Shown here piece by piece: positions 1 to 7,978 of a DNA stretch of 39,222 nt (the stretch's first letter is position 1; each line of letters opens with the position of its first letter). Origin of the DNA: JASFHF01 sp050123375 (GTDB taxonomy: Bacteria; Pseudomonadota; Gammaproteobacteria; UBA12402); NCBI GenBank assembly GCA_050123375.1, contig JASFHF010000018.1, positions 1-39,222 on the forward strand. Direction: 5' to 3'. The translations under genes and the position numbers were made by a program. The notes beneath the pieces are model-generated. The model saw only the letters and a list, made by a program, of their open reading frames with translations, made no database searches and was not told where the DNA came from.

Positions 1-127
1 AAACGAAAATATCATGGTTCTAATTTAGGTTAAAAATCTGCTAACAGCATTATTAACAATATAATGAAAATATGCTATATATGCAGCTTCTTTGAAATCG
101 TTGTCGCACTTGAGCCTAGAATCCACC
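1..127. repeat. Left terminal inverted repeat (exact copy of right end)
   Basis: Bases 1-127 are the exact reverse complement of 39096-39222, and identity stops sharply at base 127/128. Exact 127-base sharing at both ends is what a de Bruijn assembly with k=127 leaves where a contig abuts a repeat node. The outer boundary of the repeat, read inward from the unique DNA, begins GGTGGATTCTAGGCTCAAG. That resembles insertion-sequence ends in general style, but no transposase is visible, so the IS assignment is inference. Confidence 0.85.
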
Positions 128-197
128 ATTTTCTACTACAGATAAGCGCTTGATTATATTGGAATTTTTTTTGATTTTTTAGCGAATTTGGGACAAA

Positions 198-1523
198 TCA
201 GCGTGTAAACAACCCCATAGTTTCCACATGCGCAGTGTGTGGAAACATATCCATGATGCCAGCTTTTGCTAATTTGTATCCATGTTTATTTACCAGCTCA
301 CCTGCGTCACGCGCAAAAGTTGCCGGATTGCATGAAACGTATAGAATTTTTTTTGGATTAAATGTTTTGATTTTAGCAATAATTTCCGCAGCACCTGATC
401 TTGGCGGATCAAGTAATAATTTATCGTAACTTTTTGCCCAATTGCAATTAGCAAAATCTTCTTTTAAGTTGAATTCATAAAAATTGGCATTTTGTGTATT
501 ATTAAACTTTGCGTTTTCATAACCGCGTTCTACCATTTGTTTGCTGGCTTCTATACCAACAATATGATCGCAATATTTTGCTAATGGAATGGTGAAATTT
601 CCTAAGCCGCAAAATAAATCTAATATTTGTTCATCTGCTTGTGGATTTAGTAATTCAATTGCCTGGTTTATCATTTTGCGGTTGATGGCTGGGTTTACTT
701 GAGTAAAATCCGATGGGTGAAATTGTAGTTTTACATTGTGATCGGTTAGAGCATACGATAGTCTTGCATTATTATTTGTCGGCCATATTTTATGAACTGT
801 GTCTGGTCCTTTGGGTTGCAGATAAATTTCAAATTTATGAAGTTTTGCGAATTGAATAATTTTTTCTAAATCCAATATTGGCAAAGGTTGTAGATGACGG
901 ATAATTAAGGCTGCTTGTTCATGGCTTACAGCAACTTCAATTTGTGGAATGGTATTAGCATTTTGTAAGGAAGAAATTAATTCGCGCAAATTGGTGATGT
1001 TGTTGCTAATACATTCCGGTAAAATTTTACAGCTATTTATTTCGGCAAGATAGCGGCCATTTTGTTCACGAAAACCAACTAAAGCTCCGCCTTTTTTGGT
1101 TACAACACGTACTCCTAAGCGTGCTTTATGCCGATAACCAAGATTATCACTAGTTAATGGTGGTAAAATTTCTTGTGGAATAACATTGCCAAAGTGTTGT
1201 AGCATTTCCAATATTACTTGTTGTTTATGTTCTATTTGTGCATTAGTTTCTAGATGTTGCAAACAACATCCGCCACACATATCGGTGTGTGGGCAGGGTG
1301 GTTCGATTCGTTGCGGTGAAGCAGTTAATATTTGTGTGGCAACAGCTTCATTAAACGATCCATGCACGGCGGTATATTTAAAATCTACCTTTTCGCCGGG
1401 CAATGCATTACGAATAAAGGTAATTTTACCGTCAATATGAGTGATGCCGCGGCCATCATGGCTGAGAGATTCGATAGTGGTTTCAAATGTTCCTTCTGGA
1501 ATTTTTTTGCGGCGTTTTGACAT
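198..1523 (-). CDS. rlmD: 23S rRNA (uracil-5-)-methyltransferase RlmD (RumA)
   Basis: SAM-dependent methyltransferase expected to make m5U1939 in 23S rRNA. The N-terminal TRAM/OB region contains the basic run SKRRKKIPEG. A cysteine cluster CPHTDMCGGCC follows, with a further Cys about 80 residues later; these are the [4Fe-4S] ligands of the RumA family. The SAM motif is DLFCGLGNFT, then LDPPRSGA, then the nucleophile motif SCNPATFARD. Length of about 440 aa is normal. The longer frame begins with TTG at 1538, inside the upstream exonuclease gene; the ATG at 1523 lies 5 bases after that gene's stop and is preferred, although its ribosome site (GGAA, about 10 bases upstream) is weak. It is probably co-transcribed with the exonuclease gene. 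No convincing terminator is seen between it and the window edge. Confidence 0.93.
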   Translation of the reverse strand: MSKRRKKIPEGTFETTIESLSHDGRGITHIDGKITFIRNALPGEKVDFKYTAVHGSFNEAVATQILTASPQRIEPPCPHTDMCGGCCLQHLETNAQIEHKQQVILEMLQHFGNVIPQEILPPLTSDNLGYRHKARLGVRVVTKKGGALVGFREQNGRYLAEINSCKILPECISNNITNLRELISSLQNANTIPQIEVAVSHEQAALIIRHLQPLPILDLEKIIQFAKLHKFEIYLQPKGPDTVHKIWPTNNNARLSYALTDHNVKLQFHPSDFTQVNPAINRKMINQAIELLNPQADEQILDLFCGLGNFTIPLAKYCDHIVGIEASKQMVERGYENAKFNNTQNANFYEFNLKEDFANCNWAKSYDKLLLDPPRSGAAEIIAKIKTFNPKKILYVSCNPATFARDAGELVNKHGYKLAKAGIMDMFPHTAHVETMGLFTR

Positions 1524-1528
1524 TCTTT

Positions 1529-2299
1529 TTATTTCCAAAGTTGTTCAAATTTGACTAAGTGTGATTGATTAGAGTTTTTCAGATTTTCACGCGTTTCTTG
1601 GCAATATTGTTGGTATTCAGATTCGCTGATTTTACCTTGGATAAGGCAAAAGCGCAGGTAGACTAAATATGTATTTAACACGTCAGTTTCGCAGTAATCA
1701 CGAATACCTTGGATATTGCCATTCACATAGCTTTCCCAAACTTTACTACCATCCATACCCATTTTGCCAGGCAATCCCAGCATTATAGCGATTTTATCGA
1801 GCGGTGCGTTAGCACGGGATTGATACATGGCTAAAACATCCATTACATCAGTGTGGCGATAGTGATAACGATTGAGATAATTATTCCAACGAAAGGTTTG
1901 ATCTTCGTCACCAGTTTCCCAATATCTTGGTGCAGTAACACCGTGCAATAATGCACGATAATGAATAACCGGCAGGTCAAAACCGCTGCCATTCCAGCTA
2001 ACTAAAGTAGGCGTGTATTTTTCGATACCGGTGAAAAATCGCTCTAATATTTCTTTTTCATCTGCATCAATATCGCCAAGCGACCAAACTTTAAATATCG
2101 AAGGCGTTTTTAATACTACTGAAATAGCTGCAATTCTATGCAAATAAAGTGGTAAAAAATCTGATCCGTTTTTTTCACGTTGTTTGGCAAACATAATTTC
2201 GGCAACTTCCGAATCAGGAGTATCATCCGCTAAATCGAGAATTTTCTTGCCGCTTGCAATATCTGGAATGGTTTCAATGTCAAAGGTGAAGATGTTCAT
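1529..2299 (-). CDS. PolB-like 3'-5' exonuclease (DNA_pol_B_exo2 family)
   Basis: 256-residue protein of the predicted 3'-5' exonuclease family related to the proofreading domain of B-family polymerases. The DEDD-type metal sites are visible: FDIETIPD at the N-terminus (Exo I), SWNGSGFDLPVI about residue 100 (Exo II), and the YxxxD motif YCETDVLNTYLVY near residue 205 (Exo III). No polymerase domain is present, which is normal for this family. It is the first gene of a two-gene minus-strand unit with rlmD. Upstream is a -35 TTGACA and -10 TAGAAT separated by 16 bases, placing the start point only about 4 bases before the ATG, and no Shine-Dalgarno sequence is seen. The substrate is unknown; DNA processing or repair is inferred from the fold. 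Confidence 0.85.
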   Translation of the reverse strand: MNIFTFDIETIPDIASGKKILDLADDTPDSEVAEIMFAKQREKNGSDFLPLYLHRIAAISVVLKTPSIFKVWSLGDIDADEKEILERFFTGIEKYTPTLVSWNGSGFDLPVIHYRALLHGVTAPRYWETGDEDQTFRWNNYLNRYHYRHTDVMDVLAMYQSRANAPLDKIAIMLGLPGKMGMDGSKVWESYVNGNIQGIRDYCETDVLNTYLVYLRFCLIQGKISESEYQQYCQETRENLKNSNQSHLVKFEQLWK

Positions 2300-2302
2300 A
2301 TT

Positions 2303-2337
2303 AAATTGAATTCTAAAGCAAAAGTTTTAGATGTCAA
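2303..2337 (-). promoter_or_regulatory. Sigma70-type promoter for exonuclease-rlmD, nearly leaderless
   Basis: On the minus strand TTGACA lies at 2337-2332 and TAGAAT at 2315-2310 with a 16-base spacer. Transcription is expected near 2303, about 4 bases before the ATG at 2299. The intervening bases are AT-only with no purine-rich ribosome site. Confidence 0.55.
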
Positions 2338-2385
2338 AACTTGATTGTCTGATTTTCACACAAATTCAAGGTCTTATGCCGATTC

Positions 2386-2481
2386 ACATTTTTTGGAACG
2401 AAAAAATGTAAAAATTTACACTTTTTGGAACGAATAAATGTAAAAGTTTACACTTTTTGGAACGAATAATTGTAATTTGGC
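2386..2481 (+). repeat. Three tandem 32-bp repeats upstream of the DUF4143 ATPase gene
   Basis: Three head-to-tail units of exactly 32 bp start at 2386, 2418 and 2450; each contains TTTTTGGAACGAA. Units 1 and 2 carry the near-palindrome TGTAAA-N2-TTTACA (2407-2420 and 2439-2452). The third unit has only the left half-site at 2471, where it runs into the promoter. The spacing equals about three helical turns, so bound proteins would lie on one face. This is probably an autoregulatory operator array. Confidence 0.8.
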
Positions 2482-2504
2482 GTAGATTTGATATACTCAG
2501 TAAC
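2470..2504 (+). promoter_or_regulatory. Promoter of the DUF4143 ATPase gene, leaderless geometry
   Basis: TTGTAA at 2470-2475 and TATACT at 2492-2497 have a 16-base spacer. The predicted start is about 2504, directly before the ATG at 2505. The -35 overlaps the last 32-bp repeat, so repeat binding would interfere with RNA polymerase. Confidence 0.55.
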
Positions 2505-3815
2505 ATGGAAAGAGAAGTTTCGCATCAGTTAACAGCATGGAAAAATGCCAAAAATCGTAAACCGCTTGTGTTGATGGGCGCCCGTCAAGTTGGTAAAACA
2601 ACGAGTTTGCAGCATTTTGGCGCAAGTCAATATGATAATATTGTATACTTAAATTTTGAGGATAGTCCACATTTAAAGCAGTTGTTTGCTGCGGCTCTTA
2701 ATCCTTATTCAATTATTCAGGCATTGGAGATTGAGACTCACCAAAAAATTATAGCTGGTAAAACTTTAATGATATTTGATGAGGTGCAGGAATGTCCTGC
2801 TGCATTGAATAGCTTGAAATATTTTAACGAAGATGCAAATCAATATCATTTGTGTGCTGCGGGTTCTTTGCTTGGGGTTAAATTAACGCATCAAAAAGGT
2901 TTTCCTGTTGGAAAGGTGAATTTTTTGGATATGCATCCATTGTGTTTTTGTGAATTTTTAGATGCTATTGGTGAAGCCAATTTGAAAAAATATATAGAAA
3001 GTTTGGATTCTATTCAGCCTCTTGCGGGTAATTTACATGAGAAATTATTGAACTATTTGTGGTTATATCTTTATATTGGCGGTATGCCGGAAGCGGTTGC
3101 AGAATATGCTGCAGATAGAGATTTGTCGAAAGTTCGTGAAATTCAGCTTGAAATATTAAGAGCTTATGCGTTAGATTTTTCAAAACATGCACCAAATAAT
3201 CAGATTATGAAAATTAATCAAGTGTGGTCAAATATTCCTAACCAATTAGCCAAAGAAAACAAAAAATTTATTTATTCTGTTATTCGTAAAGGTGCGCGTG
3301 CTAAAGAGTTTGAAGTTGCATTGCAATGGCTTGATGAAGCAGGATTGATTCATAAGGTTTATAATATTTCGGCGCCTAAAATACCTTTGAAAGCTTATGC
3401 TAATTTTGAATTTTTTAAAGTATATTTAGTGGATGTTGGCTTACTTGGAGCAATGACTAATCTTTCGGCAAAGATTGTATTACAAGGGAATAAATTTTTT
3501 CAGGAATTTCGTGGCTCATTTGTTGAGAATTATGTTGCACAAGAGCTGGCGCGTTGTCATAAAGAATTATATTATTGGTCTAGTGAAGGTAAAGCGGAAG
3601 TGGATTTTGTTTTTCAACATGAAGGAGTCAATTTTCCTTTGGAAGTTAAATCCGGTAAGGCAACTAAAAAGAAAAGCCTTAAAATATATGCGGACAAATA
3701 CAGTCCTGATTTGCTGATTCGAGCTTCAACTATGAATTTAAAACAAGATGATCATTTTCTTAATTGTCCGCTTTATTTGTTAAGCAAGTTGCAGAAATTT
3801 CTTGATAGCAGGTGA
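2505..3815 (+). CDS. AAA_14/DUF4143 family ATPase
   Basis: A 436-residue ATPase of the AAA_14 plus DUF4143 type. Walker A is GARQVGKTTS near residue 25 and Walker B is LMIFDEVQEC. The C-terminal DUF4143 part contains FVENYVAQEL, AEVDFVF and PLEVKSGKA, a PD-(D/E)XK-like arrangement. These proteins are scattered among bacteria and archaea; their cellular job is not established, and they often behave as mobile accessory genes. The frame is open from a TTG at 2457, but that codon lies inside the repeats and upstream of the -10, so the ATG at 2505 (MEREVSHQL) is chosen. No Shine-Dalgarno sequence precedes it. The stop is 11 bases before ligA, so read-through into ligA is likely. Confidence 0.85.
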   Translation: MEREVSHQLTAWKNAKNRKPLVLMGARQVGKTTSLQHFGASQYDNIVYLNFEDSPHLKQLFAAALNPYSIIQALEIETHQKIIAGKTLMIFDEVQECPAALNSLKYFNEDANQYHLCAAGSLLGVKLTHQKGFPVGKVNFLDMHPLCFCEFLDAIGEANLKKYIESLDSIQPLAGNLHEKLLNYLWLYLYIGGMPEAVAEYAADRDLSKVREIQLEILRAYALDFSKHAPNNQIMKINQVWSNIPNQLAKENKKFIYSVIRKGARAKEFEVALQWLDEAGLIHKVYNISAPKIPLKAYANFEFFKVYLVDVGLLGAMTNLSAKIVLQGNKFFQEFRGSFVENYVAQELARCHKELYYWSSEGKAEVDFVFQHEGVNFPLEVKSGKATKKKSLKIYADKYSPDLLIRASTMNLKQDDHFLNCPLYLLSKLQKFLDSR

Positions 3816-3824
3816 TAAAGTTTT

Positions 3825-5864
3825 ATGTCAGTAGATAGCAAAATCATTAAACAAGCAGAGAGGCTGATTAAAGCTATCAGGGAGCATAATTATCGTTATT
3901 ATGTGCTGGATGCACCTACTATACCGGATAGCGAATATGATCGTTTGTTTCGTCAATTACAGGATTTGGAAGCAAAATATCCGGAACTTAAAACTTCGGA
4001 TTCGCCTACTCAGCGGGTGGGAGATGTGCCGCTCACATCATTTAGCCAAGTTAAACATGTCAAACCGATGTTATCTTTGGATAATGTATTTACTGAGGAA
4101 GAATTAAAGGCGTTTGATAAGCGCGTACATGATCGATTAAAAACTGATCAAATTATTACTTATGTGTGTGAACCAAAGTTGGATGGGGTGGCGATTAGTT
4201 TATTGTATGAAGACGGTGTGTTAGCGCGGGCGGCGACTCGTGGTGATGGCGTTACTGGTGAGGATGTGACACAGAATGTAAAAACCATTCAGTCAGTGCC
4301 GTTACATTTGCGTGATGATTATCCGCACATTTTGGAAGTGCGTGGTGAAGTGATAATGCCCAAAGCTGGTTTTAATAAATTTAATCGGGAAGCTGTCAAA
4401 AAAGGCGAAAAAGTTTTTGCTAATCCGAGAAATGCTGCAGCAGGAAGTTTACGTCAATTGGATTCAAAAATTACCGCAAAGCGGCCGCTGATTTTTTATG
4501 CTTATGAAGTTGGGCAAATGCAAGCAGCCCTGGATCCCGGATCAACAGACTGGGTCCGGGATGACAGTAATACAGATAGTGAAATATTAAAACAATTAAA
4601 AAAATGGGGGTTGCCAGTTGTTCCTGAAATAGCGGTAGTGGAAGGATGGGAAGGATGTTTAAAGCATTACCATAAAATTGGCAAGCAACGTGATGATTTG
4701 CCAATAGAAATTGACGGTGTAGTTTATAAAGTTGATGTGCATGAATTACAGCAAAAATTAGGTTTTGTATCACGTGCGCCGCGCTGGGCAATTGCACATA
4801 AATTTCCAGCACAAGAAGAGTTAACTGAAGTTCAAGCAGTTGAATTTCAAGTGGGACGTACCGGTGCGTTAACTCCAGTTGCACGTCTAAAACCAGTTAA
4901 TGTTGGCGGAGTGGTGGTTAGTAATGCGACTTTGCATAACATGGATGAAATTGAGCGCAAAGATATTCGTGTGAAAGATTTTGTAATTATTCGGCGCGCA
5001 GGAGATGTAATTCCAGAAGTTGTTTCTGTGATCAAAGAACGGCGACCGAAAAAAACGGAAAAAATAAAATTACCTAAGCATTGTCCAGTATGTAAGTCTT
5101 TGGTGGTGCGAGCAGAAGGTGAAGCGATTGCGCGTTGTAGTGGTGGTTTATATTGTGCAGCTCAGCGCAAAGAAGCCATAAAACATTTTGCGTCCAGAAA
5201 AGCGATGGATATTGAGGGATTAGGGGATAAGTTGGTTGATCAGTTGGTAGATGAAGGGTTGGTTAACCATGTTGATGGATTGTATCGCTTGAAATTAGAT
5301 CAATTAGCTGGTTTAGAGCGCATGGCGGAAAAGTCAGCGCAAAATTTATTGGATGCATTAGAAAAAAGTAAAAAAACTACTTTGGCGAGGTTTTTATATG
5401 CTTTAGGAATTCGTGAGGTTGGTGAGGCAACAGCTCGTAGTTTATCATTGTATTTCAAAGATTTAGATTCGATAACTAAAGCAGATGAAGAAGAATTGCA
5501 ACAAGTTGCAGATATAGGGCCAGTGGTAGCCAAGTATATTTGTGTGTTTTTTAAACAAAAACATAATTTAGAAGTAATTAAGGCGTTACTAAAAGCTGGA
5601 ATTCATTGGCCGAAAATGGAAGAGCGTAAAGGTGCGCAGCCTTTAGCGGGAAAATCAGTGGTTCTAACCGGTGCATTATCTTCGATGACGCGTGAAGAGG
5701 CTAAGGAAAAACTACAGCAGCTTGGCGCACATGTAAGCTCGAGCGTTTCTAAAAATACTGATCTGGTTATTGCTGGTGAAGCTGCAGGATCTAAATTAAA
5801 CAAAGCATTAAAGTTAGGAGTTAAAGTTATAGATGAAGATAAATTTTTAAGGATGTTGAAATGA
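3825..5864 (+). CDS. ligA: NAD-dependent DNA ligase LigA
   Basis: Seals nicks in DNA using NAD+. The 679 residues show the full domain order: domain Ia with HNYRYYVLDAP, the adenylation motif CEPKLDGVAIS (Lys118), the OB fold with VEFQVGRTGALTPVA, a four-cysteine zinc finger (CPVC...C...C), helix-hairpin-helix repeats (LGIREVGEATA, VADIGPVVA), and a C-terminal BRCT domain (LAGKSVVLTGAL). AGGTGA at 3812-3817 serves as ribosome site for the ATG. An oddity lies about residues 236-249, LDPGSTDWVRDD, encoded by a palindromic insert (see 4530-4566); this loop is about 10 residues longer than in the E. coli enzyme as I recall it. The stop overlaps the next gene by 4 bases (ATGA). Confidence 0.97.
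   Translation: MSVDSKIIKQAERLIKAIREHNYRYYVLDAPTIPDSEYDRLFRQLQDLEAKYPELKTSDSPTQRVGDVPLTSFSQVKHVKPMLSLDNVFTEEELKAFDKRVHDRLKTDQIITYVCEPKLDGVAISLLYEDGVLARAATRGDGVTGEDVTQNVKTIQSVPLHLRDDYPHILEVRGEVIMPKAGFNKFNREAVKKGEKVFANPRNAAAGSLRQLDSKITAKRPLIFYAYEVGQMQAALDPGSTDWVRDDSNTDSEILKQLKKWGLPVVPEIAVVEGWEGCLKHYHKIGKQRDDLPIEIDGVVYKVDVHELQQKLGFVSRAPRWAIAHKFPAQEELTEVQAVEFQVGRTGALTPVARLKPVNVGGVVVSNATLHNMDEIERKDIRVKDFVIIRRAGDVIPEVVSVIKERRPKKTEKIKLPKHCPVCKSLVVRAEGEAIARCSGGLYCAAQRKEAIKHFASRKAMDIEGLGDKLVDQLVDEGLVNHVDGLYRLKLDQLAGLERMAEKSAQNLLDALEKSKKTTLARFLYALGIREVGEATARSLSLYFKDLDSITKADEEELQQVADIGPVVAKYICVFFKQKHNLEVIKALLKAGIHWPKMEERKGAQPLAGKSVVLTGALSSMTREEAKEKLQQLGAHVSSSVSKNTDLVIAGEAAGSKLNKALKLGVKVIDEDKFLRMLK
4530..4566 (+). 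repeat. In-frame palindromic element inside ligA
   Basis: Arms ATCCCGGA (4534-4541) and TCCGGGAT (4555-4562) flank a 13-base spacer, and the segment is far richer in GC than its surroundings. It is read through in frame as LDPGSTDWVRDD, between the adenylation core and the KKWGLPV motif of LigA. The layout, GGATCCCGG...CCGGGATGAC, is like palindromic elements known inside Rickettsia genes. No second copy was seen in this window. Confidence 0.65.
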
Positions 5865-6562
5865 AAAAAATTAGAAAAATAGCAATTGCAGGGTTTGTAT
5901 TAATTTTAGTTTTATTCGCTATTTATTTTTTCTTTATTCGTTTTAATTTTCATACAGTGATTTCCGGGCAGGTTTATCGTTGCGCTCAGCCTTCAGCTAA
6001 ACAGTTGGCAAAGATAAAAGAGAGATATAAAATTCGTTCAGTTATAAATTTGCGTTCCTTGCATTTTACTGATTCAAGATATCAAGCAGAAGCGCGCGCG
6101 TGTCATGCATTAAAAATTTATTTGTTTCATTTGAGAATGTCACCTAAAGATTTTCCTAGTGTGGTTAAATTAAAAGAACTAGTTAATCTTCTGAGGACAG
6201 TGCCAAAACCAATGTTGATTCATTGTAGAGCTGGGGCGGATAGAACTGGCTTAGCTTCGGCAATTACGTTAATTTTGCATGATTATCCGATTCAAGCGGT
6301 AACATATCAATATTCATATCATGATTTAGCTTTGTCACCTAATAGTGTAGGGAAATTAGTGATTCCATATTATATTTGTTGGTTAAAGCAACATAATTTA
6401 AAAAGCAGCCGCAAAAACTTTTTGATTTGGCTGCATCAACTGAAACCAGGAGTTAATTTTCCTTTACCAGGCGATAGCCCAAATGATTATCGAATTTCAT
6501 CTGATAATTGCAAACTTCAGTTTACAAGTAAATTTAATGTCACGAAAGAAAAATTTCGGTAA
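5861..6562 (+). CDS. Membrane-anchored tyrosine/dual-specificity phosphatase-like protein
   Basis: A 233-residue protein with a basic N-terminus (MKKIRK) and one strong membrane helix about residues 8-28, followed by a soluble domain. The P-loop phosphatase signature HCRAGADRTG gives Cys122 and Arg128 (CX5R). The upstream conserved stretch ISGQVYRCAQPSAKQL is typical of bacterial DSP-PTPase proteins. By the positive-inside rule the catalytic domain should face the periplasm, or be released there if the helix is cleaved. The substrate is unknown; phosphoprotein, phosphoinositide or phosphate-ester turnover are possible. The start overlaps the ligA stop (ATGA), implying translational coupling. 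The C-terminal 40 residues (from LKPGVNFPLPGD) are hydrophilic and without a recognised domain. Confidence 0.8.
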   Translation: MKKIRKIAIAGFVLILVLFAIYFFFIRFNFHTVISGQVYRCAQPSAKQLAKIKERYKIRSVINLRSLHFTDSRYQAEARACHALKIYLFHLRMSPKDFPSVVKLKELVNLLRTVPKPMLIHCRAGADRTGLASAITLILHDYPIQAVTYQYSYHDLALSPNSVGKLVIPYYICWLKQHNLKSSRKNFLIWLHQLKPGVNFPLPGDSPNDYRISSDNCKLQFTSKFNVTKEKFR

Positions 6563-6572
6563 TATATAACGT

Positions 6573-7622
6573 ATGTCTACTATTATGGAACAAGAGACGC
6601 GAGAGGCGCCTAAAGTTGTAGCCAAACAGCTGCAAGAGAATTTGCAAGTTTTGCAATCATTATGCGCACAGGTTCGTCATGTTCAGCCTAAATTTGCGGT
6701 AACTGTCGCGCGCGGCAGTTCTGATCATGCTTGTACTTATGCTAAATATTTATTAGAAACCAAGTTGGGTTTAGTCACTTCTTCTGCAGCTCCGTCAGTA
6801 ATTACTACATATTGTGCTGATTTGCAGCTTGCTGATGCTTTGGTGATTGGTGTTTCACAGTCTGGAAAAAGCCCTGATATTTGTGCCATGATGGAGGCTG
6901 CGCGTGCTAAGGGAGCAATTACAGCAACAATTACTAATAATCCCGAATCACCATTAGCAGAGGCAGCAGAATTTGTTGTGCCAATTTGGGCTGGGGAAGA
7001 AAAAGCGGTAGCAGCAACTAAAAGCTATATTGGATCATTGTCAGCGATAGCTCAATTTGTTGCTTTGTTGTCGCATGATGAAAAATTACTGGATTGTTTA
7101 CACGAGTTACCTGGGTGTTTAACTAAAGCATTAGCATGTGATTGGTCGCTAATATTACCAGAATTGAAAGAAATTGAGCGCACTTTTGTGATTGCGCGCG
7201 GTTATGGTTTTGGTATTGCGCAAGAAGCAGCGCTTAAACTTAAAGAGACCGCAGTAATTCAAGCTGAAGCATTTAGTTCGGCGGAAGTTTTGCATGGCCC
7301 ATTTGCTTTAGTAAGACGTGATCGTCCATTTTTGTTATTGACACAAAATGATCGTTCTTTACCTGGTATGATTATGTTGGCGAAAAAAATCAAGAATTTG
7401 CATGGCGTGCCTTTTATGGCAATTCCACACAATTTAGTTTTTGATGATGAATTAGCTGATGTTTTGTCAATGGCTTTGCCGTTACCGGAATCATTGCATC
7501 CTGTTTTAGATCCATTAATGGCAATTCAGGCTTTTTATCCAATGGTGGCGCAATTAGCAGTGCTGCGTGGTTACAATCCTGATGCGCCAGAGAATTTGCA
7601 GAAAGTTACTGAGACTCGGTGA
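6573..7622 (+). CDS. Double SIS-domain sugar-phosphate enzyme (GlmS isomerase-like / NagB-II type deaminase)
   Basis: 349 residues with two SIS domains and no glutaminase domain. The first SIS shows VARGSSDHACTYAKY and IGVSQSGKSPD; the second shows FVIARGYGFGIAQEAALKLKE and AEVLHGPFA, the signature of the GlmS isomerase half. Stand-alone proteins of this form include GlcN6P deaminases of the NagB-II kind and related aldose-ketose isomerases, so a role in amino-sugar phosphate catabolism is likely but the exact reaction is not fixed. It ends in the usual ENLQKVTETR. The ATG at 6573 has no clear ribosome site; an AT-rich TATATA lies 5 bases upstream. The gap from the phosphatase gene is 10 bases, so it may also be read from upstream. 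Confidence 0.85.
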   Translation: MSTIMEQETREAPKVVAKQLQENLQVLQSLCAQVRHVQPKFAVTVARGSSDHACTYAKYLLETKLGLVTSSAAPSVITTYCADLQLADALVIGVSQSGKSPDICAMMEAARAKGAITATITNNPESPLAEAAEFVVPIWAGEEKAVAATKSYIGSLSAIAQFVALLSHDEKLLDCLHELPGCLTKALACDWSLILPELKEIERTFVIARGYGFGIAQEAALKLKETAVIQAEAFSSAEVLHGPFALVRRDRPFLLLTQNDRSLPGMIMLAKKIKNLHGVPFMAIPHNLVFDDELADVLSMALPLPESLHPVLDPLMAIQAFYPMVAQLAVLRGYNPDAPENLQKVTETR

Positions 7623-7734
7623 TATAAGAAATGAAACGCAAGAAGTTGAGTATCTCAAACTGGTGATGACAAATCTGTAATATTTCATAAAATTTTGTCC
7701 CCCTACAGAGAGATTTGGCATAAAAACCCCTTTT

Positions 7735-7768
7735 CTTAAGCTTTCTTTAAGGTTCAGATAAATATACT
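7735..7768 (+). promoter_or_regulatory. PmrA-like box with -10 element upstream of the Fic-like gene
   Basis: CTTAAG (7735-7740), five bases, then TTTAAG (7746-7751) form a direct repeat with an 11-bp period. This fits the enteric PmrA box (YTTAAG-N5-CTTAAG type) and the Coxiella form I recall (CTTAA-N2-TT-N2-CTTAA), with one mismatch. TATACT (7763-7768) lies 11 bases beyond the second half-site, so the box takes the place of a -35. This is the layout of response-regulator-activated promoters. Confidence 0.55.
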
Positions 7769-7789
7769 CGGAAATATTGGCAGTGTCAG

Positions 7790-7978
7790 GGCAACATGTT
7801 ATACTTCATCCGCTGCGCACCAGGAGAGCCGAAGGCGAAGGCGCGTAGTACACGTAGAGCCGTCGACGGGGATGGCCGTGGCATTATTAACTTGTCGTGT
7901 AATTCGCATACGTTTTGGGGTCAGGATGGCCAAAACGTTTATTGTGAATAGCGACACAATCAATAAGGGCAACATAAC
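7790..7978 (+). other. Long structured leader with a GC-rich segment before the Fic-like gene
   Basis: From the TATACT to the ATG is about 210 bases. About 7800-7885 is clearly more GC-rich than the rest of the window (GAGAGCCGAAGGCGAAGGCG). A hairpin with 9-bp perfect arms ACGTTTTGG / CCAAAACGT lies within 7905-7945, and flanking bases (TTGTCG... / ...CGACACAA) can extend it imperfectly. AAGGG at 7965-7969 gives the ribosome site. Short open frames occur on both strands but show no protein character. The GC-rich part may be an inserted element. Confidence 0.5.

Noticed and set aside
1301..1320. GGTTCGATTCG reminiscent of a tRNA T-loop
   Set aside because: It lies inside rlmD at the conserved Cys-rich region, with no cloverleaf around it. 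No tRNA or rRNA gene was found in the window.
2386..2481. 32-bp repeats considered as plasmid replication iterons
   Set aside because: The neighbour is a DUF4143 ATPase rather than a Rep protein, the array overlaps a promoter, and the surrounding genes are chromosomal housekeeping genes.
4471..4884. 137-codon open frame on the minus strand inside ligA
   Set aside because: It lies wholly antisense to the well-conserved LigA adenylation/OB region, has no ribosome site and is Leu/His-rich as expected from a reversed coding frame.
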